Assembly: GCF_027286325.1 (NCBI RefSeq)
Contig: NZ_CP114588.1
Span: forward strand, 2,629,317-2,693,316
DNA: 64,000 nt
Direction: 5' to 3'
Source of the DNA: Salinivibrio kushneri
GTDB taxonomy: Bacteria; Pseudomonadota; Gammaproteobacteria; Enterobacterales; Vibrionaceae
In this document: positions 35,938 to 46,225 of the stretch, one piece after another
How the letters are laid out: the number at the start of each line of letters is the position of its first letter
Position numbering within the stretch: the first letter of the stretch is position 1
The notes under the pieces: model-generated
Told to the model about the DNA's origin: nothing
Databases searched by the model: none
Seen by the model: the letters and a program-made list of their open reading frames with translations, nothing else
Translations under genes and position numbers: made by a program

Positions 35938-36684
35938 TTAGCCGCGAAAAGAAAAGCGATAGCGTCCTTGATTATCCGGCGACCCCAGCCAAGACAGTGG
36001 TGCTTTCATCGACTCAGGGTAGGCCGGCCCCGGCTTCAGCCATCCTGACACAGAGTATCGCCCAGATGGCTTGATTGACAATGAAAACTTATTGCTCAAA
36101 GAGGGCGCCTCACCTTGGCCCTGTGCGGTGACACCTTGACCGTCACAAGCGAGAGAGGCGTGCAATGGGATATCATTGAGCTGCCCCGAGGGAAGCGTAA
36201 GCCCCGCTTGCAGCCATTGGAACTGCCCGGCTAACCGCTGACACCCTGACTCTGCCAATACCGCCTCACGGACAATCACATCAAGCCGTCCCTCAATCGC
36301 CACACTCGGCGGTAACGCTACCGAGCGGGTAAGCAAACTCGCGGGGGCCGAAATCAAGGTACGAGAAAGCTGCAGCTCGGTGCCATTAAAGCCCACCACA
36401 CCTTTTCCGCTGATGCCTTGCGGGCCTTTTGCCTTTATCGCCGCTTCCAGCGTGGCGCTAGTCAATAACCGGTGCCAATGGAGATCCCACTGTACTGGGC
36501 CGACAGCCTGGTCTTGCCAACGCAGTTGCCTGACTTGCCCCTGCCACACGGTACCGTTGACCCCACTCAGCTGTAACTCTGCTGGCAAAGGCGCGAGGTG
36601 TAATAATGTGGCCGGGGCATGCACAATGACACTGACAGCAAATACCAGCGCGCACCCAAGCCCTATCAACACTTTTCTCCCCAT
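35938..36684 (-). CDS. gspN: Type II secretion system protein GspN
   Basis: The 248-residue protein has one N-terminal membrane segment (about residues 5-22) and a periplasmic domain in the GspN family (LQLSGVNGTVWQGQVRQLRW; GVVGFNGTELQLS). The start is the ATG at 36682-36684; the codon before it is TTG. GspN is dispensable in several systems and its role is poorly known. It is the last gene of the gsp operon, 4 nt after gspM. Confidence 0.92.
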   Translation of the reverse strand: MGRKVLIGLGCALVFAVSVIVHAPATLLHLAPLPAELQLSGVNGTVWQGQVRQLRWQDQAVGPVQWDLHWHRLLTSATLEAAIKAKGPQGISGKGVVGFNGTELQLSRTLISAPASLLTRSVALPPSVAIEGRLDVIVREAVLAESGCQRLAGQFQWLQAGLTLPSGQLNDIPLHASLACDGQGVTAQGQGEAPSLSNKFSLSIKPSGRYSVSGWLKPGPAYPESMKAPLSWLGSPDNQGRYRFSFRG

Positions 36685-36688
36685 CAAC

Positions 36689-37183
36689 TTACCGCTCCAG
36701 CTCTAGTCGATTGACCTTCACCACACCCGCAGTCTCAGTCGCTTCGGTACTCAGCCGAGCGGCTTGAATCCCGTGCAACTGTGCCAGTTGCTCTAGCCAT
36801 CGCAATAATTGGTTGAAAGGGAGAGGCTCAAGGCCCAGCTGTACGCTGTCTTCTCCTGGCTGCAACCGTGTGATAGTGACATTGAATTCGCCAGCACTGG
36901 CGGCAATGACTTGATTAAGCGGCTGATTTCGACTCGCCAACGCGTGGCGAGTGCCCCCTGATTGGGCACGCAGTTGCATGATTTGGGTGCGTTTATTTTG
37001 TAGCTCATTAAAAACACGTTGCTCACTGATCACGGCAGTACGTGCCTGCTCTGCTTGTGTTTGAATCGGCACCACGATGCCCCAATAAAGAAAACTTATC
37101 AGCAGTACACCGCCGGCGACCCCGATAAGGCGCTGCTCGCGAGCACTTATGGATTGCCATTGAGCCTGGATGCGCGCAATCAT
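36689..37183 (-). CDS. gspM: Type II secretion system protein GspM
   Basis: The 164-residue bitopic inner membrane protein (MIARIQAQWQSISAREQRLIG) has one membrane segment (about residues 22-40), a coiled-coil-prone region and a ferredoxin-like periplasmic domain (EFNVTITRLQPGEDSVQLGLEP as two blocks). It pairs with GspL in the inner membrane platform. It overlaps gspL by 4 nt. Confidence 0.94.
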   Translation of the reverse strand: MIARIQAQWQSISAREQRLIGVAGGVLLISFLYWGIVVPIQTQAEQARTAVISEQRVFNELQNKRTQIMQLRAQSGGTRHALASRNQPLNQVIAASAGEFNVTITRLQPGEDSVQLGLEPLPFNQLLRWLEQLAQLHGIQAARLSTEATETAGVVKVNRLELER

Positions 37184-38424
37184 GATTGACTCCTTAGGGT
37201 AAATTCACCACTGACCGTCTCACCATCGCGGTTAAGTTGCCCCAGGTCGGTTATATAGTGCTCGTCTAATGCGCCACGCAAGCGCTCAAACTGAGCGAAA
37301 TCACTGCCGGTTGCCCGTAATATCAAGGCTTCGCGATTGGCTTGATAACGCAATGCCTGAAGCTCAATACCGGGCACCTCACTCAGTAGGGGCGCCAGCT
37401 GAACCAGCCAAGGTAAGAGTGCCGCATCATGTTGTTGGCTTTCCAACCGTGCAATCTCCGCATCCATTTGACGAACCATGTATGAGCGAGTGGGAATGCG
37501 CTCATACTGCGGCAAGGTTTGACGAAACAGGGCTTCGCTTTGTGCCCGTAAAGCCTGCGCTTGCTGCTGGGTATCACGAATCGATAGCCATTGCTCACCC
37601 CCTAGCAACCCACTGATAGCCACCAGTAGACAAGCCGCTGGCAAAAAGGGTTTGAACGTCTGCTTGGTTTGACTTTGCGGTCGATACTCTCCGGTCAATA
37701 TATTGGCCGTCACCGAGTGGCTGTGCGTGGCCAACACGTGCAGCGCTTCCTCTGCATGCCACTCGAGTTGAAACGGTAAGGCATGAAGGGGGTTGGCGGC
37801 TTGCAGGCCACCTTCACCATAACCGTTAATACTGAGAGCGCCAGTCTGCTCAGGTGTGTTGATGTCCGCATGCTCCTGTTGCTGCCGCCACCAAGCCTGC
37901 CCCCAAAAGGCCAGCCACTCCGCCGTGCCCGTCACGCCTTGGTTAGATCCATAACGGCACAACCACTGCTCACCCAATGCCAAGAGTGAAAGCGAATCAG
38001 ACGACCAAGGTATACAAAGTACATCTGGGATCCACTGCCGTGCACTTATCTCGGCCTCGTCCAGCGCTTGTTGCCAAGCTTGCATTTGCTGATGGGCAAC
38101 CACGGCCACATGTGCAGTATCCGCCTGAGTATCGATAAGGCTAACATGCACCGCTTCTACCTCTTCTGCTAGCGCTTCCTCGAGTAAGTAAGGCACTACC
38201 TTGTCGCGCTGGCGCCGAGACCCAGGAGGGAGTGTCACCGAGGTCAATGTCAGCCACGTGCTATCCACCAGCACCACCACTCGCCGCGTTTGTGCTTGCT
38301 CGGTTAACGCTGACAGGTGCTGACAACTGCCGCTCTCAACCACTTGGTTATCACTGGCACGAACCTGCGCCCAATAAATGGGCTGGCTGGCATCACTGAT
38401 CCTTATTATCAGTCGCTCGCTCAC
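37180..38424 (-). CDS. gspL: Type II secretion system protein GspL
   Basis: The 414-residue protein has an actin-like cytoplasmic domain that binds GspE, one membrane segment (PAACLLVAISGLLGG, near residue 265) and a periplasmic ferredoxin-like domain. I choose the GTG at 38422-38424 (giving MSERLIIRISDASQPIYW), preceded by GGAGGA 5 nt upstream, because V. cholerae EpsL begins in the same place; a 33-residue longer ATG reading extends into gspK. With this start it still overlaps the gspK end by 32 nt. Confidence 0.93.
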   Translation of the reverse strand: MSERLIIRISDASQPIYWAQVRASDNQVVESGSCQHLSALTEQAQTRRVVVLVDSTWLTLTSVTLPPGSRRQRDKVVPYLLEEALAEEVEAVHVSLIDTQADTAHVAVVAHQQMQAWQQALDEAEISARQWIPDVLCIPWSSDSLSLLALGEQWLCRYGSNQGVTGTAEWLAFWGQAWWRQQQEHADINTPEQTGALSINGYGEGGLQAANPLHALPFQLEWHAEEALHVLATHSHSVTANILTGEYRPQSQTKQTFKPFLPAACLLVAISGLLGGEQWLSIRDTQQQAQALRAQSEALFRQTLPQYERIPTRSYMVRQMDAEIARLESQQHDAALLPWLVQLAPLLSEVPGIELQALRYQANREALILRATGSDFAQFERLRGALDEHYITDLGQLNRDGETVSGEFTLRSQS

Positions 38425-39397
38425 GCATTCCTCCGAACCGACGGCGCACAATAGAAACTTCGCCATCGTCTTGATAGTGCAATAGTGCCTGGATGTGACG
38501 TTGGGCAGAGGCCACCTGCACATCGGCTTGTAATAAAAAGAACTCGCTGGTCACACCTAAGTGCGGCGCAATTCGCTCGCGATCAGCATCCTCAAACTCC
38601 GAGAGGCTCAGGGTATCAAGAAATGCTGCGACACTTTTCCACCCTGCCTCAGGCCGCTGCGCAATCACCTGCTGTGCTTGTTCCACCGGTAACGCCGAGG
38701 TAAACAACGCTGAAAGCAAAGGCGCTTGCTTCTCGGTTAAGGTGTTCACATTGACTTTAAGCTCAGCGCTAGGCAGCGCACAAAGCTGGGGTGAGGCACG
38801 CCGAAACACGTCACCATTAACGCCGCGCACCGCGCGCCATTCGCTGACATCGGCTAGCAAGGCATCCGCCGTCACATACGCAGGCTGTACGCTTTCATAG
38901 TGCGCGTCTTCTGCCCCGAGAGACTGATCCAGCTGATTATTCTCATCAATAAAATCTCGGCTCGCCTGAGCAATCACATCCGCTTGATAGCCATCTTCCA
39001 CATACTGTCCAACCAACGCTCGCAGTACAGTGACCTCATAAGGTGTTGCCCCACCCACTTTGGCGCCGCGTAGCTGTAAACTATTGAGGTTAAAACAGGC
39101 GCTAGCATCTTGTAAGCGACCACTTACTTTTCCACCATCCAGCGGAAAGGTCCGAGCCGGCTCCGCCCAGGCTTGACTTAAATTCACCGTTTCACTCCCT
39201 GATAGGCTCTCGCGCAGTACCGATGCCGCCAAGCCCTCTACCGCATTGCCATACCAATACGCTTGCTGAAAATGCAGCTGGTTTTCGGCGCGGTGATAGT
39301 TGGTGTATAGCCGCGACGCCATGCTCCCGGCAATCGCAGTCATCAATGCCATGATCATCATCACCACCAAAAGGGCTGCCCCTTGCTGCCGCCTCAT
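38393..39397 (-). CDS. gspK: Type II secretion minor pseudopilin GspK
   Basis: The 334-residue minor pseudopilin caps the tip of the pseudopilus with GspI and GspJ. The prepilin-like start is MRRQQG/AALLVVMMIMALM; Glu+5, present in the other pseudopilins, is absent here, as is usual for GspK. The large globular domain (SACFNLNSLQ, INDENNQLDQ-type loops, LKVNVNTL) is present. Its ATG overlaps gspJ by 4 nt. Confidence 0.95.
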   Translation of the reverse strand: MRRQQGAALLVVMMIMALMTAIAGSMASRLYTNYHRAENQLHFQQAYWYGNAVEGLAASVLRESLSGSETVNLSQAWAEPARTFPLDGGKVSGRLQDASACFNLNSLQLRGAKVGGATPYEVTVLRALVGQYVEDGYQADVIAQASRDFIDENNQLDQSLGAEDAHYESVQPAYVTADALLADVSEWRAVRGVNGDVFRRASPQLCALPSAELKVNVNTLTEKQAPLLSALFTSALPVEQAQQVIAQRPEAGWKSVAAFLDTLSLSEFEDADRERIAPHLGVTSEFFLLQADVQVASAQRHIQALLHYQDDGEVSIVRRRFGGMRERATDNKDQ

Positions 39398-40032
39398 TGC
39401 GCCTCCCGCTGCAATGAGGCTGGCAAGGTTTGCCCAGCCACAAGGTAAGTGCGTACTAACTTGCCATAGCGTGGGTGGGTAAAGCGCACTTGAACCGCTT
39501 TCGGCAATGCGTGTTTGGTGTCAAAACTGTCTTGCCAGCCTTGCTTGACGTAAAAACGAAAGCTCAAATCATCAATATCACTGAGCAGCGTCGCCACCGC
39601 GGGCTCATCACTCGCCGCTTGGTCTGGGTAACGCCAGCGTAAGCGCTCAAGCTTGCCATCTCGCTGACGGTATCCAACCGCCACCACTTCACCACGCGGA
39701 AAGCGCATTTGTGGGTTAATCCAGCCGGTGCGGGTAAAGCGCACGCCCATTGCGTCACTTTGCAACACCTCAGAGCCAGCCATTAGCAGCTGCTCTGTTG
39801 GTGCTTGCCCTTCGACCCGCTGACGTCTTGCCGCCATTTGACGAAAGTCACTGTCCATGATCACCAATGCGCGCTGCAGTTGCTGTAAGGCCTCACCCAC
39901 CTGCTGAGACTGCTCATCACTGCGCTGCACGGTTTGCAGCACTTGGTATGCCGTCAGGCTGATGCTGGCGAAAACCACCAACGCCAACAGCACTTCCAGT
40001 AAGGTAAATCCTCGTTCAGCGCGTGGCGACAT
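39394..40032 (-). CDS. gspJ: Type II secretion minor pseudopilin GspJ
   Basis: The 212-residue minor pseudopilin has the type IV prepilin-like motif RG/FTLLEVLLALVVFAS with Glu+5. The ATG at 40030-40032 follows GAGGACC. It overlaps the end of gspI by 17 nt and the start of gspK by 4 nt. Confidence 0.95.
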   Translation of the reverse strand: MSPRAERGFTLLEVLLALVVFASISLTAYQVLQTVQRSDEQSQQVGEALQQLQRALVIMDSDFRQMAARRQRVEGQAPTEQLLMAGSEVLQSDAMGVRFTRTGWINPQMRFPRGEVVAVGYRQRDGKLERLRWRYPDQAASDEPAVATLLSDIDDLSFRFYVKQGWQDSFDTKHALPKAVQVRFTHPRYGKLVRTYLVAGQTLPASLQREAQ

Positions 40033-40393
40033 AGGTCCTCACCGTTACTAGTGGGTTATCGGTCTCTGCAGCGGCAGCCACCGACAGCTCAACCGCACGC
40101 AACTGGCCCGTCTCTGTGGCGACTGGCACCAACTGCCATTGCCATTGTTGCCCGGCCATGTCTGTTGAGCCTTGCGTGGCTTTATCTGGCACCTTAGCGC
40201 TGAGCACTACCTCGGCGAGTTGATTATCCGCCACCATAGCGGCTAAGGTTTTTTGCTCTAAGCGGCTCAGTGAGCGGGTGTGTTGCCCAGTGGCTTTCAT
40301 CACACTCAGCGCCGCAACGGCAAAGATCGCCACCGCGACTAAGACCTCAAGCAAGGTCATTCCCTGCTGCGAGTTAGCGCGCATTAACATCAT
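40016..40393 (-). CDS. gspI: Type II secretion minor pseudopilin GspI
   Basis: The 125-residue protein has QQG/MTLLEVLVAVAIFAVAA with Glu+5. The start is the ATG at 40391-40393 (MMLMRANSQQG), preceded by AGGAG at 6 nt; a 27-residue longer reading runs into gspH and lacks an SD. It starts the I-J-K tip complex. It overlaps gspH by 20 nt. Confidence 0.93.
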   Translation of the reverse strand: MMLMRANSQQGMTLLEVLVAVAIFAVAALSVMKATGQHTRSLSRLEQKTLAAMVADNQLAEVVLSAKVPDKATQGSTDMAGQQWQWQLVPVATETGQLRAVELSVAAAAETDNPLVTVRTYVATR

Positions 40394-40940
40394 CACCCTC
40401 TCCTGCACGCTGCCAGGTAAACTGCGCCAACTCATTGGCTTTGAGCTGCCAGACCGCACGGCCATCTGTTTCAATCATCAGGGTAAACGGCGTCAGCTCA
40501 CCATTAGGCAGTAGCCAGATTTGCGGTGGCGCCACCGCCTGCTCATCGTCTTCGTCAAACAAATCCTCAAACAGCGGCTTATCCTCGAACAACCTGTCTT
40601 GTTGCTGCCAACCAAAGCCATCCATGGTTAAGACAAAGCGGCTTTGCTCTGGCAAGCGGCCTTGGGTCGCCCAACGGTCACTGCTGACAGGTTGCCATTG
40701 CTCTTGTCCCAACACTAAAAGCTGATAGCGCTGTGGGTCGATACGCACGCCATAGGTACGCCCTTCCAACCAACTTTGCTCTGCCCACAGCTTCATCCGC
40801 TGATACAGCGCTTGACCGGCTTCTTGTGTGCGGCTGTCAGCCGGCTCAGGCATCACCATTACCACTCCCGAGGCGCTCACCGCGACGATGACGACCACAA
40901 GCAAGATCTCGAGTAAGGTAAAGCCGGCTGCTTGACGCAT
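40374..40940 (-). CDS. gspH: Type II secretion minor pseudopilin GspH
   Basis: The 188-residue protein has AAG/FTLLEILLVVVIVAVSA with Glu+5. The start is the ATG at 40938-40940 (MRQAAGFTLL), 1 nt after the gspG stop; a longer reading would run into gspG. An acidic loop (LFEDKPLFEDLFDEDDEQ, about residues 118-135) is a local feature. GspH joins the pseudopilus to its minor-pilin tip. Confidence 0.93.
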   Translation of the reverse strand: MRQAAGFTLLEILLVVVIVAVSASGVVMVMPEPADSRTQEAGQALYQRMKLWAEQSWLEGRTYGVRIDPQRYQLLVLGQEQWQPVSSDRWATQGRLPEQSRFVLTMDGFGWQQQDRLFEDKPLFEDLFDEDDEQAVAPPQIWLLPNGELTPFTLMIETDGRAVWQLKANELAQFTWQRAGEGDDVNAR

Positions 40941-40941
40941 A

Positions 40942-41376
40942 TTACTGCAGCTCGTTGAGGTTCCAGTTACCAATGTCTTGGTTGACCCCTTCTCCCCCTT
41001 CTTGGCCATCGGCGCCTAACGAAAAGATATCAACAACACCGTGCTCGCCTGGGCTGACATAGCGATAATCGTTGTTCCACGGGTCTTGCGGTAAACGCTT
41101 GATGTAGCCTTGCGCCGGATAGTTACGAGGTACCGGCTCACTTTGCGGCTGGGTCACTAGCGCGTCTAAGCCTTGATCGGTGGTGGGGTACTGATTGTTA
41201 TCCAATTTGTACATATCCAGCGCATTTTCAAGCGCACTCACGTCCGCCACCGCTTTTTTGACCGCGGCTTTGTCTTTGTTCCCCAGCAAGTTAGGAGCCA
41301 CGAAGCTGGCAAGTAGACCAATAATGACCACCACTACCATGACCTCGAGCAGGGTGAAACCTTGTTGACGACGCAT
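40942..41376 (-). CDS. gspG: Type II secretion major pseudopilin GspG
   Basis: The 144-residue major pseudopilin has QQG/FTLLEVMVVVVIIGLLA, with Glu+5. AAGGAG lies 7 nt before the ATG at 41374-41376. The globular domain has the calcium-loop region GQEGGEGVNQDIGNW and LDMYKLDNNQYPTTDQGL. It builds the periplasmic piston. Confidence 0.96.
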   Translation of the reverse strand: MRRQQGFTLLEVMVVVVIIGLLASFVAPNLLGNKDKAAVKKAVADVSALENALDMYKLDNNQYPTTDQGLDALVTQPQSEPVPRNYPAQGYIKRLPQDPWNNDYRYVSPGEHGVVDIFSLGADGQEGGEGVNQDIGNWNLNELQ

Positions 41377-41404
41377 CGCTTTCTCCTTGTTTAAATTATT
41401 AAAA

Positions 41405-42640
41405 TCACAAACCAACCATGTCATTCATGGCAATGATTGGCATCAAGGTGGCAACCACAATAAAAAGCACTAATCCGGCCATCAGTACAATCATTAACGG
41501 GCCAAACACTCCCAGGGCAACATTGACTTGCGCCTCAAAATCTTTGTCTTGATTATCCGCCGCACGTGAGAGCATCGGCTCAAGTTCACCACTGCGCTCA
41601 CCACTGGCAATCATATGCAGCATCATTGGAGGGAACAGACCAGACTGGTCGAGCGCAACACGCAAACTGGCCCCCTCACGCACTTTATCGGCCGCTTCAA
41701 GCACGCGCTTACGTACATACTGATTAGTGATGACTTGCGCGGCAACTTTCATCCCATCCAATAACGGGATCGCACTGGCGGTACAAATCGCCAATGTTCG
41801 CGCAAAACGTGATGTGTTCAATCCGCGCGCCACCCGACCTAGTATCGGTAACGCGAGCTTTTGTTTATCCCAGGTAAGACGCCGTTGTGTATCTTTCAGT
41901 AACAGACGAATCCCCATACTAAAAAGCACCACACCACTGACCACCCACACACCCCACTGGGTGATAAAGTCACTGGCGTTTAAAAGAAATTGGGTTGATG
42001 CGGGCAGTGATTGCCCGGTTTGAACAAATTGACCAACGATATCAGGCACGACCGTTGCCAACAGGAAGGCGACAATCAGTACCGAGAAAAATGTCAAAAT
42101 CGCCGGATAAAGCATGGCTTGTAACAAGGTTGATTGGATGCGTTGACGGTTTTCCACATAGTCAGCAAGCCGCTCAAGCACAGTGCCCAAATGGCCCGCT
42201 TTTTCACCGGCTGAAATCATCGCCCGATAGAGCTCGTCAAACACATGGGGGTAATCCGCCAACGCATCGGCGAGTGTGTATCCTTCCATCACCCGTGCAC
42301 GCACACTGGTCATCATGCTGCCAATTCGCGGCTTCTCGGCCTGCTCTGCCACCGCTTTTAAGCACTCCTCCAGTGGCATCGCCGCCTCAATCAAGGTTGC
42401 CAACTGACGGGTGATCAGCGACAGCTCCTGGGTGCTAATACCGCGTCCGCGCTGACGAAAAAGTGGCTGAGAAGCCGTACTTTTTTGTGTCGCACGCTTA
42501 CGGGTAGTGGCCTGAACATCGAGGGGAGTAAAGCCCTTGTCGCGCAACTGTTGCCGTGCTTGGCGTGCTGTATCGGCTTCAATCACGCCCTTGCGTTTGC
42601 GTCCTCGCGCATCCAGTGCTTGGTAGTCAAAGGCAGCCAT
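41405..42640 (-). CDS. gspF: Type II secretion inner membrane protein GspF
   Basis: The 411-residue polytopic inner membrane protein has two repeated cytoplasmic helical domains and three membrane segments (about 175-198, 224-244 and 380-402). Family segments include LITRQLATLIEAAMPLEECL and FARTLAICTASAIPLLDGM. Its ATG overlaps the gspE stop by 1 nt. Confidence 0.96.
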   Translation of the reverse strand: MAAFDYQALDARGRKRKGVIEADTARQARQQLRDKGFTPLDVQATTRKRATQKSTASQPLFRQRGRGISTQELSLITRQLATLIEAAMPLEECLKAVAEQAEKPRIGSMMTSVRARVMEGYTLADALADYPHVFDELYRAMISAGEKAGHLGTVLERLADYVENRQRIQSTLLQAMLYPAILTFFSVLIVAFLLATVVPDIVGQFVQTGQSLPASTQFLLNASDFITQWGVWVVSGVVLFSMGIRLLLKDTQRRLTWDKQKLALPILGRVARGLNTSRFARTLAICTASAIPLLDGMKVAAQVITNQYVRKRVLEAADKVREGASLRVALDQSGLFPPMMLHMIASGERSGELEPMLSRAADNQDKDFEAQVNVALGVFGPLMIVLMAGLVLFIVVATLMPIIAMNDMVGL

Positions 42641-44175
42641 TAACTCTCCTTGGTCACTCGCATTACTTCTTCCAGGGTGGTTTCCCCGTTCAGCACTTTG
42701 GCCAAGCCGTCATAGCGGATACTGGGGCTTTGCGCCCGCACCGCTTCCTCGATGGCATGCTCACCGGCATCATGATGAATCAACGCTTGTACATTCTCAT
42801 CCACGGTCAACAGCTCATGGATCCCGGTGCGGCCGCGGTAGCCTTTGTGGTGGCAGCGCTCGCAACCGCTTGGTTTATATAACGTAATGGCATCGCCTTG
42901 GTTAGCAAGTCCCACATCCACAAACAATTGTTGCTGTGTCTCGTCTGCTTGATAGGGCATTCGGCAGTGTTCACACAGGGTACGAACCAAGCGCTGTGCT
43001 AATACCCCGAGCAACGATGACGAAAGTAAGAAAGGTTCAATGCCCATATCGCGCAAGCGCGTCACCGCGCCAATGGCAGTGTTGGTGTGCAGCGTTGACA
43101 TCACCAAGTGGCCAGTCAGCGATGCTTGAACCGCAATTTGAGCAGTTTCTAAATCGCGAATTTCCCCCACCATCACCACGTCAGGATCTTGACGCAACAT
43201 TGCGCGCAAGCCGCGCGCAAAGGTCATATCGACTTTGGGGTTTACCTGTGTTTGCCCTATTCCGGCCAGATCGAATTCGATCGGATCTTCAACCGTGAGA
43301 ATATTGCGATCCTCACTGTTAATGGTTTGTAATCCGGCATATAAGGTGGTGGACTTTCCCGACCCGGTTGGCCCGGTCACCAGCAAAATGCCATGAGGCT
43401 TGTGAATGAGGGTGCGGAAACCTTGGTGAAGATCAGGCGCCATACCCAGCTGGGCGAGGTCGAGCTGTACCGCATTCTTATCAAGTAGGCGCATCACTAC
43501 GCGCTCACCATGGGACGAGGGCATGGTCGACACCCGTACATCTACCGCACGCCCGCCAATGCGTACCGAGATACGACCATCTTGTGGCACACGCTTTTCG
43601 GCAATATCGAGTTTGGCCATCACTTTGACACGTGATACCAGCAAGGGGGCTAACTTGCGGCTCGGCGATAAGACTTCGCGCAACACGCCATCGACACGGA
43701 AGCGAATCGATAACGCATGCTCAAAGGTTTCAATGTGGATATCCGAGGCACTCTCTTTGATGGCCTCCCCCAACATCGCGTTGATCAGTTTAATGATCGG
43801 CGCATCGTCCTCCGATTCCAGCAAATCTTCGCTTTGTGGCAATTCCTCCGCCAAAGAGAAGAAATCATCACTGTCTGCATCCGCGCCAATATCCGCCATT
43901 AGCTGCTGGGCATCTGCGCTATCACGCTGATAAAGGCGAGTGAGGTGTTGGTCAAAGTCACTGTCCGAGACGATTTCAGGTGCTAAGTTAGCTCCTAGTA
44001 CCCGTTGCACTTCCGCTAAGGTATCTGGCGTCACGGAGGGCAAGCACAGTAAGCGCGTGCGCTCGCTATCCTCAGTGTCATTGAGTAGTATCACCCCATG
44101 ACGGCGAGCAAAACCAAATGGCAATTGCCAGCGAGCACCTGCGTCTCGGCTAAGCTCCGTCGCACGCTCACTCAT
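42640..44175 (-). CDS. gspE: Type II secretion ATPase GspE
   Basis: The 511-residue cytoplasmic hexameric ATPase drives pseudopilus assembly. It has an N-terminal GspL-binding domain, Walker [10 protein letters not shown] (about residue 270), the Asp box [10 protein letters not shown], Walker [12 protein letters not shown], and the tetracysteine zinc motif CEHC ... CERC in the C-terminal domain. It overlaps gspD by 4 nt. Confidence 0.97.
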   Translation of the reverse strand: MSERATELSRDAGARWQLPFGFARRHGVILLNDTEDSERTRLLCLPSVTPDTLAEVQRVLGANLAPEIVSDSDFDQHLTRLYQRDSADAQQLMADIGADADSDDFFSLAEELPQSEDLLESEDDAPIIKLINAMLGEAIKESASDIHIETFEHALSIRFRVDGVLREVLSPSRKLAPLLVSRVKVMAKLDIAEKRVPQDGRISVRIGGRAVDVRVSTMPSSHGERVVMRLLDKNAVQLDLAQLGMAPDLHQGFRTLIHKPHGILLVTGPTGSGKSTTLYAGLQTINSEDRNILTVEDPIEFDLAGIGQTQVNPKVDMTFARGLRAMLRQDPDVVMVGEIRDLETAQIAVQASLTGHLVMSTLHTNTAIGAVTRLRDMGIEPFLLSSSLLGVLAQRLVRTLCEHCRMPYQADETQQQLFVDVGLANQGDAITLYKPSGCERCHHKGYRGRTGIHELLTVDENVQALIHHDAGEHAIEEAVRAQSPSIRYDGLAKVLNGETTLEEVMRVTKES

Positions 44176-46187
44176 CCGGCTAACTCCGCTTGCAGTGCAC
44201 GGACTTCAGCAGGCATCACCGCCTCGCTATTATAATCAGGCAGCACCGGTTTTTCGGCATCCGGCATCAGTTTCACGCCATCTTGTGCCCGCAATAGCTG
44301 CTCCGCACGAATATAGTTATATTTACGTTGCGTCACACCATCGGCCGTTAAGCCCGTACGAATAATGGTCGGCTTGATAAACAGCATCAGGTTTTTCTTT
44401 TCGGTCTGAGTCGAGGTGGACTTAAACAAATGCCCCAACACCGGAATATCCCCCAGCACAGGCACCTTAGATTCGCTCTCTACCGTGCGCTCATCAATCA
44501 AACCACTTAACACAATCATTTGTTGGTCACCCACCATCACAGAGGTAGTGAGTTGGCGCTTACCAAAACGCACATCGACCGCGCCACTGGCACCCAATAC
44601 ATTGGACACTTCCTGCTCAATATCCAGTAGCACCGCTGAGCCTTCATTGATTTGCGGGGTCACTTTCAGTTTGATCCCGACATCTTTACGCTCAACGGTT
44701 TGGAACGGATTGTCATTGTTGGAACCGGTTTGCGATCCGGTGATTACCGGCACCTCTTCACCCACCACAAACGAGGCTTCTTGGTTATCCAGCACCATCA
44801 GATTGGGCGAAGACAGAATATTCGATTCATTGTTCGACGCCACGGCAGTCACCAAGGCGGTCCAATCGCCCATGATCACCCCGGCCGCGAGACCATTCAA
44901 ACCACCCAAGACTTCATTGAGTGCTGAATAATCACCCGACTCTGTAATGGGAACATTGTAAGACGTTCCATCATCCCGATAACGAACTTCAGTTCGAGTC
45001 GTGTCTTCAGTCGCTTTTTGTCCGGTCAGATAGTTGGTCACACCAACGCCAGTGTTGTTAAACTGAATCCCGCCGTTTTCCAGCGAGCCCCACTGGATAC
45101 CCAGGTTGGCACCATCCGATTCAGACATTTCCACAATCAATGCTTCAATCAACACTTGTGCGCGGCGAATATCAAGCTGAGAGATCACGCTCTCTAAGGT
45201 TTTCAAAATGTCCGGTGGCGCGGTGATCACCAGTGCATTGGTGCCTTGGTGGGCAGAGATCTGCACCGCCTGCTGCGTTGCGCCTGGCTTGCTCTTTTTC
45301 TCTTTTTCATCGAGCAGATTATCCGACACCCCTTTAAGCACATCGACCACATCATCGGCTTTGGCATAGCGCAAATAAATCACTCGGCTATTTCCGGTAG
45401 TGGCCATCTCTTTGTCCAACTGCCGGATCAGTTTTTTCACCCGCGCACGGACTTTGGGTTCGCCCGACACCAATACCGCATTTAAGCGCTCATCGGCAAC
45501 AATCCTAGGTTCCAACAATTCAGGGCGCGTGTTGGCGTTATCCCGCTCATTCAGTGCCTCAACAATCCGTACCATCTCAGCGGCCGAGGCATGCTCAAGA
45601 CGCACCACCTCAACCTCTTTGTCACCGGCTTGGTCAACGCGCTGAATAATGTCAGTCAAGCGGTTCACCACCGCTGCACGTCCGGTAATCATGATCACAT
45701 TGGCGGGATCGTAGTGCACCACGTTCCCTGCACCAGCATTGTTGATAAGTTGACGCAGCAGCGGCGACAACTCACGCACTGACACATTTTTCACCGCCAC
45801 TACACGCGTGACCACCTCATCGCCCACCACGTTGTCGGCTTCTCCCACCACAGGCACTGGGGACGTTTTGGCATCTTTATCACGCACCACCTTGACGACG
45901 CCGTTATCCATCTCAACCACCGCAAAGCCATACACCTCTAGGACATTGAGGAAAAATTGGTAGTACTGCTCCTCAGTCAAGGTGTCATAGCTGCGCACGT
46001 TGACCGTACCTCTCACGGAGGGATCAACAATGATGGTCTTTTCTAGGTTACGACCCACAATTTCAATAAATTCCTGAATGTCAGTGCCTTTAAATGATGC
46101 ACTAAATTCCGCCGCGCTCGCCGACAGCCCAGAGAAAAGAAAAGTCATAGCGATAAAATAGGGGATCAGTCGTTGCCTTAAGTTCAC
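44172..46187 (-). CDS. gspD: Type II secretion secretin GspD
   Basis: The 671-residue secretin forms the outer membrane channel. The start is a GTG (46185-46187) with AGGAG 7 nt upstream. A signal peptide (ending SGLSASA) precedes the N0 domain ([20 protein letters not shown]), N1-N3 domains, the secretin core ([22 protein letters not shown] as two parts; [15 protein letters not shown]) and an S-domain-like C-terminal tail. Overlap with gspE is 4 nt. Confidence 0.97.
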   Translation of the reverse strand: MNLRQRLIPYFIAMTFLFSGLSASAAEFSASFKGTDIQEFIEIVGRNLEKTIIVDPSVRGTVNVRSYDTLTEEQYYQFFLNVLEVYGFAVVEMDNGVVKVVRDKDAKTSPVPVVGEADNVVGDEVVTRVVAVKNVSVRELSPLLRQLINNAGAGNVVHYDPANVIMITGRAAVVNRLTDIIQRVDQAGDKEVEVVRLEHASAAEMVRIVEALNERDNANTRPELLEPRIVADERLNAVLVSGEPKVRARVKKLIRQLDKEMATTGNSRVIYLRYAKADDVVDVLKGVSDNLLDEKEKKSKPGATQQAVQISAHQGTNALVITAPPDILKTLESVISQLDIRRAQVLIEALIVEMSESDGANLGIQWGSLENGGIQFNNTGVGVTNYLTGQKATEDTTRTEVRYRDDGTSYNVPITESGDYSALNEVLGGLNGLAAGVIMGDWTALVTAVASNNESNILSSPNLMVLDNQEASFVVGEEVPVITGSQTGSNNDNPFQTVERKDVGIKLKVTPQINEGSAVLLDIEQEVSNVLGASGAVDVRFGKRQLTTSVMVGDQQMIVLSGLIDERTVESESKVPVLGDIPVLGHLFKSTSTQTEKKNLMLFIKPTIIRTGLTADGVTQRKYNYIRAEQLLRAQDGVKLMPDAEKPVLPDYNSEAVMPAEVRALQAELAG

Positions 46188-46225
46188 GTCACGCTCCTAC
46201 TGCCGCGCGCAGCGGTGGTTGTAAT

